From NCBI GenBank assembly GCA_025201705.1, contig MU616704.1:1-52712 (forward strand): a DNA stretch of 52,712 nucleotides. The letters run 5' to 3'. The stretch comes from Dissophora ornata (lineage: Eukaryota > Mortierellomycota > Mortierellomycetes > Mortierellales > Mortierellaceae). Within the stretch, counting starts at the first letter, position 1; each line of letters begins with the position of its first letter. The notes under the pieces are model-generated. The model was not told the origin of the DNA and did not search any database. It saw only the letters and a program-made list of their open reading frames with translations. This document shows, in pieces, positions 20,851 to 32,519 of the stretch. The position numbers and the translations under genes are program-made.

Positions 20851-23307
20851 TTAAAGAGACAGGGCTCGAGTCCTTCTCCTTAGAGCTCTGGATTTAATTA
20901 GTCCATAAAGCACGGTCTCTCTATACTCGCGCTGTGGGCTATCACGGTCGCCATTTTGAACTGTCTGTCTGACTCTATCCACTACTACCGCAACCGGCGA
21001 GCTTCTTGGTATGTCTTGATGTGTCTCGGTGATGGATGGGGGCATCGCAGGGGAGAACAACTGGCTCTCATGATTAACTCTTGCCTGGACTCCGTTCAGG
21101 AACCCTTCCTGAAGAAAACGCGTACGTACTGTGTCATCCCCGCCATAGTCGCTGCCTGCAGTGCTATCAGACTCTCGAGAGGGTGTCCCATGAATATCGA
21201 ATGAAACCCCTAATGGATGCTCAGCCGAAGAGACACCATTGCCACTATTGTTGTGGCTGTGGTCACGTCGATCGCCACGTTCTGCTCGAACTCGACACTG
21301 TACGGAGCAGGCGACCCACTCAAGGGGCACGATCCTCTCGTCCATGACCCCAACGCCCTTCCATCGCATCCCGGCAAAATAGAGTCGCTTATGGCATACT
21401 GAACAAAACTCAGACTCCGTCTCCCTTTCTTGTAGCGTGAGTTGCATCGGAGCTGGGACTTCCAGTAAACCTGGCTTGTTCTTGATATTGGACGCGTTTT
21501 TTGTTGTATCCTCCCAACCATCAGACCAGTCACCGTCGCTCTCTTGATCAATATTGCAGGAGCCATGTAGAGACTTTCGCAGTTCGGACAGACGGTGCAG
21601 CCCTAACTGCTCTGTCATCCATTCCGGCATCATCATGACTGTGCATCCGTCGACTTGCTCCTCGTTCAGATTGCCGGGTGGTTCATTCCTGAGGTTATCC
21701 TCAGCGGGCGGGGGAGGAATCGAACTCTGTATCCTATTCACCTTCCTATTCTTCTTAAAAGGGCAGGTACTGCTGTGACAAAAGTAGTGAGGGTCGTCGT
21801 GAAGTCTTTCTCCAACAATTTGCGAGCAAATGTCCACGAGGCTGAGTGTCCAAGAACAGGACGTGTAACTGTCTTTGCTGTATCCGCGTTGGTCGACCAA
21901 ATGCTCTGGATGGGGCTGCTGTCGATTGTGGTTGTGATGGTGTTGCCGCTGTTGGTGATGATGTTGATGCTGACTGTGGTGGTGGCTATTGGATTCAAGA
22001 GGTGGTTGCCAGTCGCCAGCCCTCTCGTTGCTTCCTGAAGAAATAGACAGTGAACTCAAGGACTGCAAGGATATTGTCGGAAGAGAAGGAGGAGGCACAG
22101 GATTTCCAGGATGGTTTGTCGTAGATGTCACACTCTCCATCATTGGCGTTGTTTGGAAAAGCGGGGCCGGTGATATGGACGACGGAGACGACGCTGGTCC
22201 CGCCAGCAACATCGTCGTCGTCGCAGTGATGGGCGATATGGGTGCTGCTGCTGTTGGTGTTTTAGAGACTTTAACCTGCCAGAATCGGTTGCCTCGCGCC
22301 CAGCATTTCATCCCTTGCCGTATCTGGACATAGTCGTCGTCGTCATGACCACCATCCTCATTCGGAGCATTAAGAACACCTTGTCCGGGATGCTGCTCGA
22401 CCGGACTGTGTGATGGCCGGCTAGATCCCTCGCCGTGAGCCTGCTGCATATCATCGCTTCCAGTATCCAACGAAAGAACACTCTCGTTTAATCGCCAGAG
22501 GCTTCTCCTCTCGGACGCAAAGGATTCTGACACAAGTCGTTGGACTTCAACGGGTATGCATCCAAGATGGTTGTCTGCGATGTCAAGGAGTCGAAGTCGC
22601 TTTAGCTGGCCGAGTTGCTGGGGCAGACTTTGAAGGCGATTCGACTGCAGAAAGAGTTCCTCCAGCGTGGGTGCCAATAAACCGATCAATGGCGAGATTT
22701 CTGTGAGCAGGTTCTGAGAGACATCGAGTTCCCGAAGTGACGGAAGTCGAAAGATTTGCAGCGGTAGATCTGTGAGCTGGTTGCCTTGCAGTCGCAATGA
22801 CACCAGATGCGTGAGATAAGGCAGAGATGACGTTGCGATGATCTATCAGGGTTGAGGTTTTAGGTCATTAATCATGTAGACTTTGCACAAAATGAGATCA
22901 CGAACTAGTTCTCTTACCACAGTGGAAATGCGAAGCCTGGACAAATGGACAATTCCGCGTTCAGACTCTGAGATTCTCGTCAGGTGAGCTAACCGTTGAG
23001 GACGATCCCGCACGGGTGCTGGTCGCCGATGTCTGGTGCTCCCTCCAAAGTGATAAGTGTTGCTCCGGTTGCGGTTAGTTACTGAAGATGTCTCCGGGTA
23101 TCGGTCCTCTGGCGAGGGGAAGACAAGGGTGTGGGTTGTTGTAAAGCCATTGGTACCGGATGTAGGCAGATAGTAGAGGCGGACGATATGCTGCTCGCTC
23201 ACTCGAGCGAGGTCCAAAATTGTCTTTACAGACGGTTGGATGCTGCTGGTTGTTGTGTTAGTGTGCATGCCTCGGTGATGGCTCATCGGGTAAGGCTGCA
23301 CCGCCAT
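20851..23307 (-). CDS. Leucine-rich-repeat protein with cysteine-rich C-terminal region
   Basis: Two exons, 23307-22918 and 22842-20851, join in phase 0 to 793 aa. Residues about 120-220 hold regular short LRRs of the Shoc2/Ras-suppressor style, each near 23 residues: LVSLRLQGNQLTDLP, LRELDVSQNLLTEI, LEELFLQSNRLQSLP, LRLLDIADNHLGCIP. A long Ser/Pro/His/Gln-rich linker follows. Further on, CHSSTC (about 487) and the pair CSVC...CSVQC (about 610-645) could form a small metal-binding module. There is no signal peptide or membrane helix. The N-terminal ATG at 23307 is the first that fits, but an additional upstream exon cannot be excluded. Function is unknown; Shoc2-like LRR proteins usually scaffold small-GTPase signalling, and the cysteine module is unusual in that setting. 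Confidence 0.75.
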
Positions 23308-23684
23308 CGCCAACGTCCTTCGGTATCTTCGTCCTTTTCGTAATCAGATGCGGTTGGTATGCTCAATGAGAGAAAGAGTCCGTCATTCGGGCCGGTCGGC
23401 GTGATGCAAAACAGTTGGCGGCAAAAGGTGAAAGGTGGAAGGGCGTACCACATTGGAGAGCCGTCGGATGTTATTTGCAACCATCGACAACAGACCCTAA
23501 GTGACCGTCATAAAATTAGATCGATCTAACGGCACGCGATGCACCCACCTTATTTTATCCTTTCGCGCGTGTTGTTCTTTCACCCTCAACCATCGTAAGG
23601 GATTAACGATATATATTATATTTTACATAAGTGGGCTAGATTAATGCACTACGTGAGGTTATTGTGTAGAGAAGGCAGAATGAG

Positions 23685-26600
23685 CTAGGATGCAAATTCA
23701 GGGCGCGGTGCCATCATCGTATTCTGTATGCTCGAGGAATAAAGACCCGAGGTATCGCTCCTTCGATCGACCATGCTCTTCCGGCTCTGTTCAATGATCC
23801 CCTGGGCTTCCTCGCTACCGCCTTCCCTCGAAATCAATGCTGCAGCAGTCATACCCTTCCGATTCTTCTTCGCTAACCAGGTCTTGAACCCCGTCTTCGA
23901 GGGCTCTTCCTGAAACACGTCCTCTTTCCGTGCTTGCTGCGTCTTCGTCGAGGATGCGATCGAGCCATTTCTTCCAATAGCTGCCGCATCTGTGGTGCTC
24001 AGGCTAGGGTCGCTCGCAACTGAGGCTACCACCTTCGAAGAAGTAGCTCTGGACAACGATGTCTCTGGTGGGGATGTCGTCTGTATCGAAGGAGGTGTCG
24101 CCTTCCGAGGAGATGCCATCTGGTGCTCGAACGGCGAATAAACAGATGTCTGGTTATGAGATATCGTAGGCGGGCCGGCACCCGCAGCATTGCTGCTCGA
24201 GGTGGCAACCTCCTGCAGCGGCGCAGCCTCCAAAGGCGCGCTCGAACCGTAGTAGTTGAGACCCTGAGACGAAGTCACGAACTTGGGCCAGACATCACGG
24301 AAGAGAAGCTCTTGAATCTCATATATGGCTCCATCAAACATGCCGGACTTCCACTCGCCTCGATTTACCTTCCGATGGATCTCTTGCGACGCGTCATAGG
24401 ACAGGTTGAGCTCCAGGCGTCCACCGCTCACAATAAAGGTTTTGTAAATGTACTCGAACTGGATCAGTAGTGTAGGGGGCATAGGTATGGGTGCAAATGT
24501 AGCATTATGAGCGGGGAGATGGTCGACTTGCACCGATTCCAGAGTGGTCGTGGCGCCTTTGGAGACTAGCCCCGCGATGCCTAGTTCCAGATCTGGCAAT
24601 GCTGTGGAACTCAATCCACGACTTGTAAATGTTGAGTAAGAGGATGATCCCAAGGGCGAGGAAGGCTCCGAGCCTTCAAAGGAAGACGATCGGCGGGGTC
24701 CCAGCATGGGCACTGATGATGAGACCGAAGATGCTGAAACAATTTTTTTGATGCGGTGGGGGACCTCTGCCGAGTCCGCTTGTGCTTGTGCTTGTGACGA
24801 ATTAAAGCGAGTCGGAAGCGGTGCGAGCGTTGAATGACCTGTGGTTATCGAAGGCGACTTTGCAGGGTGGGTGAATCTTGGGTCAGTGGGCGGTGCTTCC
24901 GTCAATAAGGACCCCTTTTCGACCTGCTGCTGCTGGGTGCTTAATGACGCGCTATCCTGAGTTGGGCCCTGATGCGTTGATGTCATGTCTCGCAGATGCT
25001 CGTACTGTACCGCCCTCTTTTCCAGTCGCGACACCTCATAGAGAAACCTGGTGTTCTCTGCGCAGAACTCTCTGACCGTGAACATGCTGATCTTGTCGAA
25101 AAGTTTGCGATCTTCAAGCGCCCTCATAAATTCGTGCCAGTCTGTCTTAACAACGTTGACAGTGGTTTCCTGGCGACTGCCTTCGCTGAGACCAAAACGC
25201 TCTTTCCTCTGACTGCGGATTAAGCTTTTGAGCGTGAAGTTCTTGCTGCCAAGGGTGTTCCCCGTTTCATTCTCTCTGGAAGCAAAGTCATTCAAGATTT
25301 TCTGCGCTTGATAATGGTCCCTGGCACTGCCATTGACTCCCGCCGTCGGTGCAGGTATCGCAATGGATGGCATTGGAATAGGTCCCTCCAGTGGAATGTC
25401 CTCAGATCCCTGCCAGCCCGCGTCCCCAACATGTCTGTCTCGCGCAAGGTCGTTATTCCTGTTTTTGTTGCGATCGCGTATGGGCAAACCAGTATAAACG
25501 CATCGATGAGGGTATTCCTTGAAGTGGCGAGCAAGTGGGATGAGAACACTAACGATCTGAGCTGCAATGACGATCATGGCCACCCATGTGGTCTTGTCCA
25601 GATACTTCCTGGTGAACTCGGCTGCCAGTGCTGGCATGACGAAGAAGAAGATTGCGCATGGTACTGAGAAAAACGAGACATAGATGAGCTCGTTGCGAAT
25701 ACCAAAACCGTCCTTGCTGCCTTTGAGCTGGAAGATCATGTACGGCGACAGAAGGAAGAGGAACAGGATCATCGTTGCGTAGGGGAAAACGTACTATTAT
25801 CGTACCGAGAGAGCAGCGGTAGACGTTCATCAGTACAAGAGTGACAATTTAAGGTCAAGAAAAAAAAAGGCACATCATCAATAGACACGAACCTCGGGTC
25901 CACTATGGCACGAGTAGCTAAGGGGGTTGACTGAAATATTCCTGACACTCAGCTGAAACAAGGTTGCGATGATGGCACTCACGACCATGTAGAACACACC
26001 GACGAGGAGAATCTGCATATCCGTCGCGGCCCTGTATCGATTATACCATTTCTTGGACTGGGCAATTTCCTCCAGAGTCTTGTCACTCAACTCAAATATT
26101 TTTTCGCGCTCCGACTGATTTCGGCTCGGAAGGTTCGCAATGGTGTGCAGAGAAGGGTCAGAGTCACTGACTGAAGCTGGTACAATAATGATTTCCTTGT
26201 CAACTTCATCGCCTGGGTGCAATCGAGCCGTACCCAACGCGGCCAGGTCTGCTGGCTCTGCAAATCTGGATTGGTAAATGGCTTTGTTGCGATCAATTCG
26301 GCTGATAAGACGCCACATTCTACCGGAAATGGCGAGTATAAAGGGTATCATGGCAAAGTACGTCCCTGCCAACAGTAGAACATGTGGAAGTGTACGAAAT
26401 GTGAGCTGATATGCATGTGTGACATGGTATGGTGCTCTCTGGCATATATTTGTGCTGTATACCATAATAAAGACCAGCACAAGGAAATCGGTACTTGAAT
26501 GATTGATAGGCGAAAATAATGGCAATGTAGGCAGTGGCAGCGTAACCCTGTAGAGGGACGAGGTAACGTCCTCTCTGACGTAGGTTGTTGTCCTTTTTGG

Positions 26601-26748
26601 AGAGTTGTTGGAAGAGATATGTTGAAATGAGGCCAACGAAAGTCAAGATGAATCCAATGGTGATCAGTATGTTGCGGCGGACTATTCCAAGGGGAACGGC
26701 GACATCTGGGCCTGCGTCTGACTCAGGGTCGTATATAATCTGCACCAT
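23685..26748 (-). CDS. Seven-transmembrane RGS protein (fungal GprK/AtRGS1-like architecture)
   Basis: Likely plasma-membrane receptor-like regulator of heterotrimeric G-protein signalling. Exons 26748-26495, 26454-25893 and 25793-23685 give 2925 nt (974 aa). Hydrophobic helices occur at about residues 27-46 (ILITIGFILTFVGLISTYLF), 68-82, 105-125, 235-258, 275-292, 308-330 and 340-360, which is seven in total. The RGS domain is split. Its first half lies near 490-530 (KLFDKISMFTVREFCAENTRF) and its second half near 713-780 (IYKTFIV, RLELNL, YEIQELLFRDVWPKFVTS). Between them are ~180 residues of Ser/Thr/Gln-rich sequence. The tail is disordered and basic. Intron 1, as inferred, is only 40 nt. 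Its second RGS half resembles the block at 1620-1430, so the two loci are probably paralogous in that segment. Confidence 0.85.
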
Positions 26749-28348
26749 GTCCAGGCCGTGTGATCAATATGAGCGGGTGGAGTGTTGATCTGCCTTTATC
26801 CGGAATATCGGCACATTAAGTCGAAGAGAGTGTGGGAGGGTGAGGGGGACGATATGGGAGGTGGTGAAGTGACAGCGCGTGTCTAGTGTGAGGAATCGAA
26901 TGAGGGTGAGAAGTGAGAGGGTTGCTTTGTCCTGAGGAGCGAGATTCGATGCGCAAGGTGGCTAGGTACAAACAAGGGTTGCGCCTGAGAAGTGATTGAT
27001 CCAGTGCCGATAGAGCAAGCTGGGATAGTGGAGAAAGAAAGAAAGGAAGAAAGAAATAACAATTGCGGGCAGACGCCGAAGATACAGTGAAATGAAAGAT
27101 CTGGGCCAAGGAACACCGCCGACTCCAAAAAAATATTGTTTTTACTTCTTTGAGTACCGTTAAATTCTGCAGGGCTCTCACTTTTTTTCTTGTTGTTGCT
27201 GTTGTTGTTGTGCTGTTGGTATATGGTACATGTACATGTATGCATTGTTTGGGATAAGTTGGGTACAACCCTTTTGCTACATACTTATTGCGGCGTGTGT
27301 TTGCTTTAAGAAACAACATATGATCTATTGTGAACTTTGAGGAACAATAATGTAAAACAGAGTCGATATGAAAACATTCGACACGATGCTCTCATCTCTC
27401 GCCCTACTTTTGAGTCTCCCAAAATCCATGCCCCAATTGATTATTGATTACGAAAACGATTGCGAGGGAACTGGGGCCATAAATAACCAAATTCGTACCA
27501 TTGCAGACGCCGCCTTAAAATTCCTGCCAAGGCACACAGCGCGCGAGACTAAACCACGCTGCGGCAGGGACCTACAGCTGTACTAGTAACACTGCCCAGT
27601 AGATCGATGCATATACGCATTGCATAAATAAGAAGGACCCAACGCGTTGGGAAGACAGGTACCTGAAAAGAAAATGATCCTCGACAGGTACATAGACTAT
27701 GCATGTACAGTACACTAAATTGTGCTGTTCGGAACATGGTCCGGTCGAAGCGCGCTTGGCAATGGGTATCGCACGCTATGACAACTGATCGTTTGTACCA
27801 TCAACGTGCACTTAATGAGCACGGTAATGGGCCATGGCTCTGCCAACACCCTTTTTATCACCGCAGAGCACCATCGGCGGCAATCGTACAGTAGCTAGAC
27901 TTGTACGGCAGTGTTGGCAGCTTAATGTACATGTACGTGGTCAGCAGACGAAATGAAAAGTAAGGTTAAAGGTTGGCCTGCCGATCTTGTGGAAATCAAC
28001 CACACCCTGTTCTGCATGAATGTTCAATGGCATGTCACTGCTCACAAATAGGTCCGTTATCGCTGCGCTTTAGGGAGTTTGTCGAGGCGACATTTCATGA
28101 ATGTCAGTGCGCTTTCATGGTTATTATTCTCTCTTGAACGCGCGGCCATATTATTATTAATTATTATTATTATCAGGAACTAGTAGATTCTGCACCAATA
28201 CTGAGCATGTGCCAATATATTTGTACAGTACCTGATGCCCCTGCGTTTCTGCATGCGTGACAAGAATTGAATGTTTCCATCTTTATTCTTCCTAATTCTT
28301 TTGGCACCCTCACCCACCCTTGTTTTTAACGGAAAACAACACTCATGT
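26749..28348. other. Intergenic with no recognisable gene
   Basis: About 1.6 kb upstream of the 7TM-RGS gene. It contains a purine/CT-rich probable 5' UTR (26820-27080), a TTG-type trinucleotide tract near 27190-27212, AAT/TTA repeats at 28150-28172, and palindromes based on TACATGTA (27227-27240, 27927-27936). Open frames here are short and unconvincing. Confidence 0.5.
27227..27240. repeat. Perfect 14-bp palindrome TACATGTACATGTA
   Basis: The sequence is identical to its reverse complement. A related 10-bp palindrome GTACATGTAC lies at 27927-27936 in the same intergenic region. Confidence 0.8.
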
Positions 28349-29563
28349 TTACAAGTCAACGATCTTCACCACGGCCTTGCCAAAGTTCTTGCCCCGGAGC
28401 AATCCCACAAATGCCTCCGGCGCGTTTTCCAGACCTACAGTAATGTCTTCCTTGTAGACGATCTTGCCGTCCTCCAGCCAAGTGCCCACCTCCTTCATGA
28501 ACCTTTTACGAACTTCGTCTGAAAAGTCGCTCACAACAAAGCCCTGGATTTTCAGGCGCTTCGGCACAATGAGGAACAAGTTCTTGACATGGTAGGGAAT
28601 AGCAACATTGTAGCCGCTCATCATACCACAGGCAATGACTCGGCCGTAACCTTTCAAGACTGTTAAAGCAGCCTCGAGAGCCTCACCTCCAACGCAATCG
28701 TAGTAGATGTCAATACCCTCAGGGGCAGCGGCGCGGAGGGACTCGACAAGTTTGCCCTTGTTGTAGTTGAAAGCGGCGTCGATTTTGAGGGTCTTCAGGA
28801 GGTACTCGACCTTGTCGTCAGAGCCAACGCTGCCGATCACACGGAGACCCTTGAGCTTGGCGATTTGACAGACAAGTTGGCCAACAGCGCCCGACGCAGC
28901 AGAGACAAAGATAGTCTCTCCAGCCTTGGGCTGTCCAATCTCCAAGAGCGAACCGTAGGCAGTAAGTCCCTACAAATCGATACAAAAGTGTCACCTGTCA
29001 GAACAAAGAGGATGATCGCTTGTTTGAAGGAGCATTTCCAACAGTTGTCAAGAATAGCTTACAGGCATGCCGAGAACACCGACGTAGGATGTCAAGGGGA
29101 TCTTGGACTCGCGAGCTCCTTCAATGATTTCGAGCTGTGTAGTGGCAGGCACACGGGTGTAATCCTCCCATCCCAGGTACCCGGCGACGATAGATCCAAC
29201 GGGGAACTTGGGGTTCCTAGAAGCGACAACCTCACCAACGGCAAGACTGTCAATGGGCTTACCCGCGGTGAAGCTGGTTGGCATGGGCGTCATTCTACCT
29301 CTCACGTCTATGTAAATATAGATACGAAACGATAAAGAAAGTGTCAAAAAGCCGACGCGGACGCGTATTGTTTAAAATAAATTGCTGAGACTGAATAACC
29401 TACAGGGATCGACAGAGATGTAGATGTTACGAGTGAGAACCTCATTTTCGTTCAGCTCTTGGTCCAGATCTATGGCTTCGACGAAGGCCAAGTGCTCTCC
29501 AGGGACGGGAAACCCCTCAGGAGTCTTCAAGAACAGGACCGCTCTGTTGCTTGTTTTGACCAT
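28349..29563 (-). CDS. Medium-chain NADP-dependent oxidoreductase (PTGR/alkenal reductase-like), copy 1
   Basis: Zinc-independent MDR enzyme of the leukotriene B4 12-hydroxydehydrogenase / double-bond reductase group, expected to reduce alpha,beta-unsaturated carbonyls with NADPH in the cytosol. Exons are 29563-29404, 29307-29063 and 28969-28349, 1026 nt (341 aa), the usual family length. The N-terminal catalytic fold includes NEVLTRNIYISVDPYVRGRM and SYVGVLGMPGLTAY. The Rossmann motif is SAASGAVGQLVCQIAKLKG, followed by the NADP-type GSDDKVEYL, FNYNKG and IDIYYDCVGG. There are no Zn-ligand cysteines. The C-terminus GLLRGKNFGKAVVKI is diagnostic. A close tandem paralogue lies about 0.7 kb away on the same strand (30256-31592), so this is a local duplication. 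The exact substrate cannot be read from sequence. Confidence 0.9.
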
Positions 29564-29669
29564 GATGATGTGATGATTTGCTGAAGTGGAGTTTTTGTCT
29601 TTTTAATAACAGGAAGGATGAATTAAGCTTTTGTGTTTTGAGAATGTCTTTCTTGAACGGCACCAACAC

Positions 29670-29677
29670 TATTTATA
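29670..29677 (-). promoter_or_regulatory. TATA-like element of oxidoreductase copy 1
   Basis: TATAAATA on the minus strand lies about 107 bp before the ATG at 29563, a standard core-promoter distance. Confidence 0.45.
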
Positions 29678-29917
29678 CTATTTTTATTATTTTTTGGAGA
29701 ACGTTGAATACCTTGAGTCTTGCTTGCTTCTGCTGCACCCAACAACACGGCAGTTTCGTCAATGTAAAACGCACAAAAAAAGCCATTTTTGGTAATTAAT
29801 GGACAAGGCATAACCATCCAGACAGCAACGCTGCGGTCGGGATTACTTTCACCCATGTTTTCGACTGCTGTAGCATGTTCACAACGGCATTTGAGGTCGA
29901 GATCTAAACAAATCAAG

Positions 29918-29981
29918 GCGCCGCTCGAGCGTGTACGACTAACAAGGACCCCCAGAGTCATGGGCGCTGCTCGAGCGTGTA
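29918..29981. repeat. Direct repeat of an 18-bp CTCGAG-containing motif
   Basis: GCGCCGCTCGAGCGTGTA (29918-29935) recurs with one change as GCGCTGCTCGAGCGTGTA (29964-29981), 46 bp apart, in the spacer between the two oxidoreductase genes. Position and conservation suggest a transcription-factor site upstream of copy 1, but no factor is identified. Confidence 0.55.
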
Positions 29982-30000
29982 TGAAAATGGCAAAAATGGC

Positions 30001-30021
30001 ATTGCGCATTGGCTGCGCAAT
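30001..30021. repeat. Perfect inverted repeat ATTGCGCA-N5-TGCGCAAT
   Basis: The eight-base arms are exact reverse complements separated by TTGGC. It lies about 440 bp upstream of oxidoreductase copy 1 and 20 bp from the direct repeats. It could be a dimeric regulator site; a role as a 3' hairpin of copy 2 (stop near 30256, transcribed towards it) is equally possible. Confidence 0.6.
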
Positions 30022-30255
30022 ACAAATTAATCTCCTAAAGCCCACGATGTACGCATGTCAGTCTTTTTCACGCCAATCGAGTGTGGATGAAGTGAGTATG
30101 TGTTAGATGACAAATGGCGCAAGACAGATAGGTCCGTTCGCTCAAATACCAAGGTAAGGCGCGCTCGTTGCATGCAACCATCTTTTTAATGCACACTTTT
30201 TCATACTTATTGAAGTGAACTATTTCGTGTTTATTTGGCTGTACACGACATGCTT

Positions 30256-31592
30256 TTAAAAATCAGCGATCTTTACAACCTGCTTTCCGAAATTCTTCCC
30301 CTGTAGCAGACCCGTGAATGCTTCTGGAGCAGCCTCGATGCCCACAGCCTCATCCACACGATAGACGATCTTGTTCTCCAAAAGCAACTTCTTGACGTCA
30401 CGGAAGAAATCATCAAAGTACTGTTCATAGAAGTCGGCGACGATGAAGCCCCGCATGCTCAGTCGCTTGCTGACGACGCTCATCAAGTTCTTGATTCCAT
30501 AGGGGTGTGCGGTGTTGTACTGCGAAATCATTCCACAAGCGATGATCCTGCCGTGAGTGTTCATGTGGTCAATAACCGCCTCGAGCGTCTCTCCTCCCAC
30601 GTTCTCAAAGTCGATGTCGATTCCGTTTGGCGCAAACTCCTTGAGGGCATCACGGGCTGTGCGCTTCTTGTAGTTGAAGGCCTTGTCGAAGCCAACCTCC
30701 TTGATCAGATACTCGACCTTTTCATCAGATCCGGCTAACGAACGGGCGCAGTTTCTGCGGTTAATATGCAGCAATAGCAAAGCGCACTGTTACATTAGAG
30801 TACCCTACGGTAGATTCGTGGTTCATACCTGATCCAATGACGTTGAGACCCCAGGCCTTGGCCAATTGACCAGCCAACTGGCCGACAGCTCCAGATGCAG
30901 CCGAGATGAAGATTGTTTCGCCAACCTTTGGCTTTCCAATGTCCTTCAATGCAGCGTATGCAGTAAGACCTGTCGTGTTTCAAACCAAAGACGAGGCAAC
31001 GCGTCAGGCAATGAGGGATGTTACAATTATACTGCAATGGGATCAGTCCAAGCAGACCCTAGAGGTTTCGCGATCTCACTAACCAGGCATGCCCAGCACT
31101 CCGACATAGGAGGATAATGGAAGCTTGGATTCCCTGGCATCAGGAATGATTCTGGTCGTGGGCAGATCAGATAGGACAGTGTACTTTTCCCAGCCGACAA
31201 ATGCGTGGATGACGGACCCAACAGGGTATTTGTCGTTCTTACTCTCGACAACCTCGGCGACTCCTCGGGCGTCCATCGGCTTGCCAATCTCAAAGGCGGC
31301 GCTATACGACTGTTTGCCGACGTCTCTCATCTTTCCACGCATGTCTTCAAAGGGAGCAATTGATATAAGCACTCATGTGTCAATGTCATGAAGAGATCAA
31401 AAGTTGGGCAGGGAAGACAAAGATACCAGGGAACGTACAAGGATCGAGAGAGATGACGAGATTGCGGGTCAGGACTTCGCCGTCTTTAAGAACGGGGTTG
31501 AAGTCCTTGTTGGTCTGAACGCCCATATGCTCGCCCACGACCGGGAACTCGGTGGGGTGCTTGAGATAGATGATCGACGTGTTAGAAGGCAT
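30256..31592 (-). CDS. Medium-chain NADP-dependent oxidoreductase (PTGR/alkenal reductase-like), copy 2
   Basis: Paralogue of the gene at 28349-29563, with the same expected chemistry. Four exons, 31592-31439, 31344-31084, 30969-30829 and 30734-30256, sum to 1035 nt (344 aa). Motifs are EVLTRNLVISLDPYMRGKM, SYVGVLGMPGLTAYAAL, the Rossmann segment SAASGAVGQLAGQLAKAWG, GSDEKVEYLI, IDIDFENVGG and the C-terminal LLQGKNFGKQVVKIADF. Introns 1 and 2 are at the same places as in copy 1, though intron 2 is shifted by one nucleotide in phase. Intron 3 (after NVIGS) is unique to this copy. The divergence is considerable, so the duplication is not recent. The ATG at 31592 was chosen because it aligns with copy 1; the in-frame sequence further upstream is UTR-like. 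Confidence 0.9.
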
Positions 31593-32519
31593 ATTGTTCA
31601 CGAAGTGTTGGGACTCGGTTGGGGTGTGAAGAAAGGCGATGAAGGGCGATGAAAGGAGAGAAGGCAGAAAAAACGAGTTGGACGTGGGAAGTAATGGAAA
31701 AAAAGGACTGGTTGTATTTGTAATATTTGTAATCACACGGATTTTCATGGGTTGCCATGGGGAGATGGTTTCTACAAGGCAGACGCGGATCTGTCGGGGT
31801 GCTCGCTGCATGCAGCACAGTCTCTCTCGTTCCACCAAAAAGACGACAGTGATGCGCGTACGGAGTGTCAGGCTTGATGCGTAAGAGCCTTCGCATCGGA
31901 CCCCTATTCTTCTCAGTTTACACTGATCGCAGGTCGGCTTCGCCCCAATGCATCGTTACGGAGGCCCTTTGCACCACCCAAGGCAGGTGTTGACCGTTGC
32001 TCGCAGATCCCTCTCGGGCCTGTGTCTTCTAGCATTGCTGCACAGAAGAGTCGCGGAGATCGAAAGAGTGCGGAGAGAGAGAGAGAGAGAGAGAGGCATC
32101 CTTGGCTCTTGCACTGCTCGTGCACGAGACCATACACGAGGCCTTGCGCATGGCCAGACGAGCTTTCGAAGTCAAGAGGCATGGTTGCCTCATCGCTCTC
32201 CAATAACTCTCCAATACCTTCTCCAAACCTCTCCCTGCTCCGCTCTGCTGCTCCATCGTGGCTGAACGCGGCGATTTTTTGGTTCGCCTCCTCGCTGCTC
32301 GCCTCTTTTGACCCCCCATCCATCCTTCTCTTTGCCCATTCATTCCGTTGCAATCCACTCGCCCATTCATCCTCGTGCAGCCCACGTTACGCTTGTCCTG
32401 TGTCAACACACCCTTGTCGTAAAACAACCAACAGCCGCCACTGACTCGTCCGTCCACAGCGGGCCTGCTCAATTCCACTCGACTCCTTTCTTTCTCTCGT
32501 CAGGAATCTCTCGGCGACA
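31593..32519. other. Bidirectional intergenic region with (GA)n tract
   Basis: Shared promoter space between oxidoreductase copy 2 (minus) and the HECT ligase (plus). Apart from a pure GA microsatellite at 32073-32095 I see nothing definite. Open frames of 70-150 codons overlap in several frames and are shadows of repetitive, G/C-rich sequence. Confidence 0.5.
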
